A stretch of DNA of 64,000 nt from Lactuca virosa (Eukaryota; Streptophyta; Magnoliopsida; Asterales; Asteraceae). Each line of letters begins with the position of its first letter. The first letter of the stretch is position 1. Shown in pieces: positions 57,823-64,000 of this stretch. The stretch spans positions 249,828,668 to 249,892,667 of the forward strand of contig CAKMRJ010005523.1 of NCBI GenBank assembly GCA_928212115.1. Direction: 5' to 3'. The notes beneath the pieces were generated by a model that had not been told where the DNA came from, did not search any database, and saw nothing but the letters and a program-made list of their open reading frames with translations. The position numbers were made by a program, and so were the translations under genes.

Positions 57823-58887
57823 GTGTTGCCTAACATCACACCACTTATCAACACTAGGCTTCTAACTAGTATATCACCTGTCAATTAGTTTTTTGGTTGG
57901 ATGTGAATTTCTTTTCTATATGAGATGGAGTACTTTGTCTTTAGTTGAAAATTTACACGGTGGATTGAATTTCAAATCAAATCAATGCTTTTCAGTTTCA
58001 TAGTAATGAAACAGAGAATGCTATGCATTCTAGTATACTTTGTATCAGTTTGCGATTTCAAAGCTCAAAGCAATGTAAAATTTTTAGTTTCATTGTGATC
58101 AAGAGAAATGTTATGGATTCTTGTTTAGAATTATAGGGTTAAGAACAATCCATGGTTAATCTCATATACTAGGCTTCCAACTGGTATACCACTTGTCAAT
58201 TAGTTTTTTCCTATAAATTAGAGATAAAATCATTGGTTAGTTTTTGTTTTCTTTTCTTGTATAAGTAGGAACCTTTGTTTTGATGTTTACGTAAGTTTTA
58301 AGTTCAATAAAAACCCTAATAGAAATTTGGACAAAAATACCCCTATCTTGTTTCTTCTTGTCCTCTGTTTCCTCTACTCTTCATTATTGTAGATTAAACT
58401 GACCAGGACCTGTTTACAACTAATTCATTTATGTGTAGTAAATGGTGATGATAACATATAGGCTATAGGTTGGCCATTCGTTCAAGAAAACAAAATCTTT
58501 TATGTGCAAGATAAGATACTTAGACATGATTCAAGAAAGATTAGATGGGTTTTTAGTTGATTTTTGATGAAGAAGAGGAGGCACGAAGAAGATGACCTGC
58601 TAACTGAACTTGGTGACCTGTTAACCTGCTGAAAGGGGTAATGCCAATATTTAATGCCTAAATAATGGCTAGAGTAACAAAAAAAAATAAATAAGAAGCT
58701 TTTTTCAATTAAGTGTATAAAATATGGGACTTTTATGGTATTTGCCATTCTTTCTTGTCAGTAACTATGTATAAATGCATACATCACAAGCAATTAGTAG
58801 AAATCCATTTTCAATTGGATCATTCTTTGTAATTCTTCTACATTTATTTCCTAATTATTGGTTATGCTTCTGTAAATTGGCACAACA
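57823..58887 (+). repeat. probable copia 5' LTR followed by a primer site
   Basis: TGTTGCCTAAC at 57823 to GGCACAACA at 58887, with TATAAGTAGG near 58261, followed by a tRNA-iMet primer site. The phrase CTAGGCTTCYAACTRGTATA occurs twice, about 315 bp apart (57853 and 58168), pointing to an internal duplication. The left end is inferred from position only. Confidence 0.5.
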
Positions 58888-58890
58888 AGT

Positions 58891-58902
58891 GGTATCAGAG
58901 CT
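58891..58902 (+). other. primer binding site (tRNA-iMet)
   Basis: TGGTATCAGAGC, 3 nt after the inferred LTR end. Confidence 0.88.
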
Positions 58903-59624
58903 TTAGAGGGAATTCTTTTTGATCGACATAGGGTTTCTTTTGGAGTTATTGTCTGTGTTTTTTGTTTTAATAGATTGATAGAGGGTGGAGGTTAATTGAA
59001 TGTTGATTAAATTGTAATTTCACAAAGGTTTCTCGATCGGAAACAAAGGATAGCAGCAAAAAGTGAAGAAACAAGGGCATATGCATTTTTATGAAAAAAA
59101 TGGAATCAAAATAATCATAGGAAAGTTCAATTCGAGTTTTATTCATTAATTTGTCATTGTTTTGAGTTTGTGATTCGTTTTGGGTCCCTTTACAGAGATT
59201 TTGTGTTAGAGGTGGAGTTTCAAGTAACGCACACCAAGTGTTTGATAAAAGTTCTCAAAGAGGTCTAATGATTTTCTTGGATTAATCAAAGGGTCAATTA
59301 GAGGCGATTTGGTGTTGATCAATAGAGGTTATCACAAGGTGTGATTGATCTTCAATGAAGCCGATATGTCAAAGGTGCAAAAAAAAGTTATGGAAGAAAG
59401 TTGCAACAGTCTTGGTTATTTGACAACATAAAGGGATATTTCTTTAAGTGCTAAATTGGTATGTTCCAAGGAAGAATGGTCTATGGCCGGTCATGTTTTG
59501 GTTCAAGGCGCCGGCTTTGCAAAAGGAATAAAGAATGTTGTTTTCGCTTGCCGGAAAGAGGCTTGCAAGTGAGGGTGACATGATGTATATGCAAAGAAGG
59601 GGAAGGTCAAGAAACGGATATTGA
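58903..59624 (+). other. leader-like remnant of a copia element
   Basis: No coding sense beyond a few codons. It should be the start of the internal region of the element primed at 58891, but gag is not found, so it was deleted or cut by the Athila LTR that follows. Confidence 0.45.
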
Positions 59625-61904
59625 TAGTTTCATTTTATTTACTTATTTTTATAGTTTATTTTAACATATTTCATCCATAATTTATTTAATTTTCATGCAT
59701 ATTTTCCTTTTTGTTATTTTATGACCATTTTGGGTTCTTTCTAGTTTCGTGAGCTTAATTGCAGATTTTAAGGAGATTAGCGGAGTGGGATCTTTAGGAA
59801 GCGATTGGACTTAGAGGATGTCAAGGATCTTGGGCTTTATAATAATGGAAGTTGATGCATGGAGCGGGCTTGATGATTATTTGAAGGCTTGAAGAAAATG
59901 AAATTTGAATTTGCAAGAACCGGAAGAATATTCGAGCGTGTGAAGATTATTAATCGGGCGAGATTACGAGCTATGGGTGATTTTGAAAAGCCAAATTGGG
60001 CTTAAAATGAAGAAAAATGGGCTTGGAGATTATTGGACTCGAACTGGGCCAGCGGGCTAAATCATTGGAAGCCCAAATCACAAAAGACCACTTAGCACAC
60101 GAGCTACCCATGCAACAACACGCGGGTCGCGCAACCCCCTGTAGTGGCAATTCCAGGAATTCTTGTTTTGAGCTATATGAGGAAGGTTGGTGTGCCACTT
60201 TTCCATACACTTGCACATCCAATTTTGGAGCATTTTCTCTGGAGTTTTGAAGACTTTTGAAGGCCAATAACTCTTGAAGAACATCATCTTTTCATCTCTT
60301 GATTCTTGTTAAATGTTTGGTACAATCTTTTCTAACTTTGTTTCTTTGAGTTTAGCCATGCTTGGCTAAACTAAACTTGGTTGACTTTTGTTGAATCCTT
60401 TGAACTTTTGTTGAATGTTGAAGAATCCATGAACTTGTTCTTAAATCTTTATGGGAATGTTTTGTGTTTTAACATATTATCACTACTTGTATGTTTTTAT
60501 GTAACGCCCGTAGATCCGGGCTAGTCAATTTAAAGACGATAAGCATCAAAAATGACTTTTTTATGGAAGATTATTTAGAAGGAGTAATCTTAACTAAGTT
60601 GTAGTATATGTTACAAGGATTCCGTACATATAAAGAACGCCGAAATCCGAGTTATAACGAAGAAGTTATGACTTGTCGAAGTTGCGCGACAGAACCGGCA
60701 CGACACAGTGCGACGTAAATAGTGAATTTACGTTAGAGCGATATTTGATCTTAGCGATCTAAATGAAAGTCGTAGAATACGTTAAACCGAGAGCGTGCAT
60801 AAAAAGAACGTCTAAATCTGACTTCGTATGAGGAAGTTATGATTTTTCGAAGTTTCAGCATTAGCAGTATCCAGCCCGAAACTCGAGATTGAGGTCGAGC
60901 GATATTTAGCCAAAACTTTCTAAATGAGAATTGAATATCTCATCAATATTAGTCCAACGATAAAAAGACAGACGAAAACAGAGTTCAGATGAAGGAGTTA
61001 TGAATTTCGAACGGAGTTTTCCTGTCCCGGCCTACTAAAAACAATATATTAATAATATATTAAAATTTAAGTCCTAATTAGCCAACGGAGTTTAAACGAG
61101 AGTTGTAGAGCATAATCTCACCTACGCGTGGATATAAAGAACGTCGAAAATGGAGTTCGTATGCGAAAGTTATGAATTTCTGAAGTTCGAGGCGCGAAAC
61201 CCCAAAACTGTCAGAGTTCACGACGTGAATACAGTGTTCACGACGTGAACTCAGTATTTATGACTTCTGGACCCTGACAGACGCAAGTGGCGATGACGCA
61301 CCTGATGACTATTGAATTCACGACGTGAGAACTTAAAATTCACGACGTGAGAGCTGAAAAATGACCCTATAAATAGAAATCGAGGGTCAGCCGATTTTGG
61401 TTGCTCTATCTCTTCTCTTCCACTCCCGATACCCTCTCTAAGCCCTATTTTAACCCCCTGAAGCCCCGGTATCATCCCGAGACACGAAGCAAGTCCCGAA
61501 GCCCGAAGATCCCGAGAAGAAAAGAGTTTCCGAGCCGAAGCTCCGCCTGCGAGAAGCCCGGTGTGTGAAGATCTTCTAGTTTCACCGAAGAAATACTACT
61601 CTTAGAGTCGTAGTGCTGCCCAATCATCTTCTGATAAAGTGAGTGTATAGTCCCTTTCACAAATACGATTTTAATACAAGTATTGTTTGAATGTATTAAG
61701 TATATGTTTTGTGTGAGTGTGTAGTTACTTTCTTTTAACACATATATATGAAGTGTTTGCCAAGAAATACGTGCTATGTGTTATATATGGTTTGTCTATT
61801 TGAGATGGGCGTGGAATTGATGTTTTATACAGGTGTTAAATGATTTAAACTATGTAAGTATTTATATCTACGAAAATGTTGGGTAGAACATGGGTAGATG
61901 GGAT

Positions 61905-62215
61905 AGTTGGTGACTATAGAGTTAGCGCATATTGTATAAACCTTGGTGACTATGGAGTTAGCGCCTATTGTATAAACTTTGGTGACTATGGAGTTAGCGC
62001 CTATTGTATAAACCTTGGTGACTATGGAGTTAGCACCTACTGTTAAGTGAACTTTGGTGACTATGGAGTTAGCGCCGGATAGCTATGGAATTAGTGCTTT
62101 ACGAAAGAACCTTGGCAGCTATTGTCTTAGTGCCAACTAAAGAATCCTGACAGCCATTGTCTTAGTGCCTAATAAAGAATCCTGGCAGCTATTGTCTTAA
62201 TGCCTAATACGGAGT
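61905..62215 (+). repeat. 36-bp tandem arrays in solo LTR
   Basis: Five units of CTTGGTGACTATGGAGTTAG followed by CGCCTATTGTATAAAC, then three units of a second type (GGCAGCTATTGTCTTAGTGC). The unit is unrelated to the 43-bp unit at the matching place of the solo LTR at 9901. Confidence 0.9.
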
Positions 62216-62296
62216 GAACGAATAGATAACTCTTAGGGTAGACCCTTAAGATAAATGGAGATAATGGGGATGAGTAATTGGAATGATCGTTTGATG

Positions 62297-62303
<7 letters not shown>

Positions 62304-62350
<47 letters not shown>
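62304..62350. repeat. (TA)n microsatellite inside solo LTR
   Basis: About 47 bp of TA repeats. Confidence 0.92.
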
Positions 62351-62352
<2 letters not shown>

Positions 62353-63434
62353 ATATAATATTATGGGTTGAAAACCCTATATGCTCACCAGGCTCCCAAG
62401 CCTGACCCACTCAGTTTTCTTTGCATTACAGGTAATGGCACAAGAGTATAAGTTGGTGGACTTGACGAGAGATTTTGGATTATAGATCAGTAGTTATAAA
62501 TAACTGTTGTAAGGTCTATTTTATACTGTTTATGCTTTTGATCTGTATCGGAACATGACATCCCGAGATTTTGTTATTTAATGAAAATACATTTCTTTAA
62601 AGGAATGCTTTGATAAATTCTTATCATATTTTTGTTTTGGGAACAAATTCCGCAACTGTTTTCTTTAAAAGATTACTCTGATTTTAAAAACAAAGCATAA
62701 ACAAATCGGTCTTTTCTGGCCGTGAAATTGGGGATGTCACATTTTATTCATGAGTTTAAATGTGTTTGTGGTGATTAGTTGGCTAATTTCTTGATTAAGT
62801 AAAGGATCCTCAAATTAGCAAGCAACAAATGATTTTTGTGTTGTTTTTGCTTCACACAATCATAAAAACATTTTCTCCAACATGGTAGTGAAAGCATTTG
62901 ACTCCTCTTGGATTTGGTGACTTTTTGGTTCTTAATGCTAGTTGACTTTCACTAATCACATGCTTAATGGAGATTGTGACTTTGACTAAGGAAATTGTTA
63001 TGAGCTTCTCTAACCATTTTAACAACTAAGAAAGGTCTAGGTAATCTCAAGCTTCTTGGATTACTATAGCCAAATTAAGGATTTAAATCAAGTATTGCAC
63101 CATTGGATTCTAATGATATGTTCATCAAAAGTCAAAGTGAGGAAACCTTAAGTCAACCATCCTCCCCTTATTGATTTTACATCAAACTCTTATTTTTGTT
63201 GAAATTGTCTATTTAAATCTTAGTTTAATTCTAGTTTATTTCAAGTATTTCAAAAGACCAAACCCCCCATTTTTAATTTATTGTCATTTTACAAGTACTT
63301 TTACAAAGAGATTTTTCATAGAGTTATAAAATTGAACCAATGTCCGTGGATTCGATCCCTTTACCGCTATACGCTATTTTAGTGTGTAATATTTAGGGTT
63401 ATTAATTTTGTTAGCCTCGACAACCACCAAATTT

Positions 63435-63452
63435 TGGCGCCGTTGCCGGGGA
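63435..63452 (+). other. primer binding site (tRNA-Asp)
   Basis: TGGCGCCGTTGCCGGGGA, complementary to the tRNA-Asp 3' end as used by Athila-class elements. Confidence 0.9.
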
Positions 63453-63552
63453 TTGGTTTATATTTAATCCGTTTGTTTCTCTATGCCTAGATCTCATTGT
63501 TTAGGTACTTTAGTTTAATACTCAAAAATTGAAAAAAAAGTATGGTTCGGAA

Positions 63553-64000
63553 ATGAACACTCCTTGTATTGAAGATAAACTTTCTGAGCTAGCTCAGTTA
63601 GTTATGATGATTGAACGTGACCAAAGTGTGCAACACATGCCTCTTATTTGTGATTTTTGCCCTCAAAATGGACATCATACCGACATGTGTCCATATTTAC
63701 AAGGAGAATGGGAAGAAGTGCAAGATAAGGGAAGCTACTACCGGTCAAACCAATGGAGTTATGATCAGCCTCACCATGATCAATGGTGGGACAACAACCA
63801 AGTTTGGGGAAATAACCAATACCAAAACTCATACCAAGCTTGGGGAAATAATGAATACCAACCAACTTCACAGTTCCAACAACCTTATCCATACCCTCCT
63901 CAACAAACTGAAAGGCCAAGCATGTCCTTAGAGGACATTGTGAAAAGCATTGCCACTTCTACCCAAATTTTCCAGGAAACAACCCAAGCTAGCCTCAAAA
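63553..64000 (+). CDS. Athila-type gag fragment, open to the end of the window
   Basis: An open frame from ATG 63553 (MNTPCIEDKLSELAQ) has no stop before the window ends. At about residues 34-47 it has CDFCPQNGHHTDMC, a CX2CX4HX4C zinc knuckle. It then runs through the Tyr/Gln/Asn/Trp-rich segment typical of Athila gag (YRSNQWSYDQPHHDQWW; two copies of a YQ-WGNN motif) and SLEDIVKSIATSTQIFQETT. Athila gag normally has a long helical region before the knuckle. Here only about 33 codons precede it, 100 bp after the primer site, so the N-terminus is deleted, or this is a non-autonomous variant. Pol would lie beyond the window. Confidence 0.8.
   Translation, partial: MNTPCIEDKLSELAQLVMMIERDQSVQHMPLICDFCPQNGHHTDMCPYLQGEWEEVQDKGSYYRSNQWSYDQPHHDQWWDNNQVWGNNQYQNSYQAWGNNEYQPTSQFQQPYPYPPQQTERPSMSLEDIVKSIATSTQIFQETTQASLK

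Larger units (their letters stand above)
60500..62741 (+). mobile_element. solo gypsy LTR
   Basis: 2,242 bp, TGTAACGCCCG to GATGTCACA, target duplication TTTTA (60495-60499, 62742-62746). Modules with anchors at 60670, 60841, 61002 and 61174; four TTCACGACGTGA palindromes at 61217-61351; TATA box 61368-61375; 36-bp tandem repeats from about 61905; TA microsatellite 62304-62350; hairpins 62365-62405. Close relative of the solo LTR at 9901. Confidence 0.95.
59625..63428 (+). repeat. Athila-type 5' LTR, interrupted by a solo LTR
   Basis: The right end (about 63425-63430) is fixed by the tRNA-Asp primer site at 63435. The left end is inferred at TGATAGTTTCATTTT (59625). Excluding the solo LTR it is about 1.55 kb. 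Its end TCCGTGGATTCGATCCC ... TACGCTATTTT is typical of Athila-class LTRs. Confidence 0.6.

Noticed and set aside
59971..60287. Overlapping frames of 69-98 codons on both strands
   Set aside because: They lie in the Athila-type LTR, have no motif and overlap each other on opposite strands.

Overview
The window is repeat-rich plant nuclear DNA. Evidence is spliceosomal introns, TA microsatellites, plant TATA/G-box style promoters, and LTR retrotransposons primed by tRNA-iMet and tRNA-Asp. The LTR families look like those of Asteraceae (lettuce type), but that placement is from memory and is weak. I can support only one ordinary host gene; most of the rest is transposable elements, many nested inside one another.

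Layout. 1-5172: AT-rich flank with a 180-bp MITE (979-1158, 9-bp target duplication), a six-exon host gene on the minus strand (2284-3559) that appears to contain a minor-spliceosome AT-AC intron, and a second MITE. 5178-30243: a very large Ty1/copia element of Sirevirus type with 332-bp LTRs and an AAAAA target duplication. It is split by a 2.6-kb solo LTR (9901-12538) and by a complete 9.5-kb Ty3/gypsy chromovirus (18270-27790, minus strand). Without the insertions the copia element is about 12.9 kb and carries gag, pol and a third reading frame of about 1,300 codons that has its own promoter-like sequence. 30500-38206: a decayed copia element (minus). 39428-49572: a non-autonomous gypsy element that lost RT, RNase H and the integrase core, has a 44-bp hairpin array in the gap, has a candidate intron at the gag-protease junction, and carries another solo LTR (47184-49428) inside its 3' LTR. 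49630-55780: foldback and terminal-inverted-repeat DNA elements, including a hAT transposase relic. 55789-58902: copia remnants. 59625-64000: start of an Athila-type gypsy element (tRNA-Asp primer site, gag zinc knuckle) whose LTR is interrupted by a third solo LTR (60500-62741).

Exact target duplications (AAAAA, GAACT, CCTAT, CAACT, TTAAC, GTACA, TTTTA) fix the boundaries and the order of insertion. The most interesting signals lie inside the LTRs: three or four diverged modules spaced about 160-172 bp apart in U3, a cluster of about 13-bp palindromes just upstream of the TATA box whose sequence differs between families, and a hairpin near the LTR 3' end that is kept by a compensatory base-pair change. 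The other main candidates are the third copia reading frame with its promoter, the U12-type intron and the gypsy gag-protease intron.
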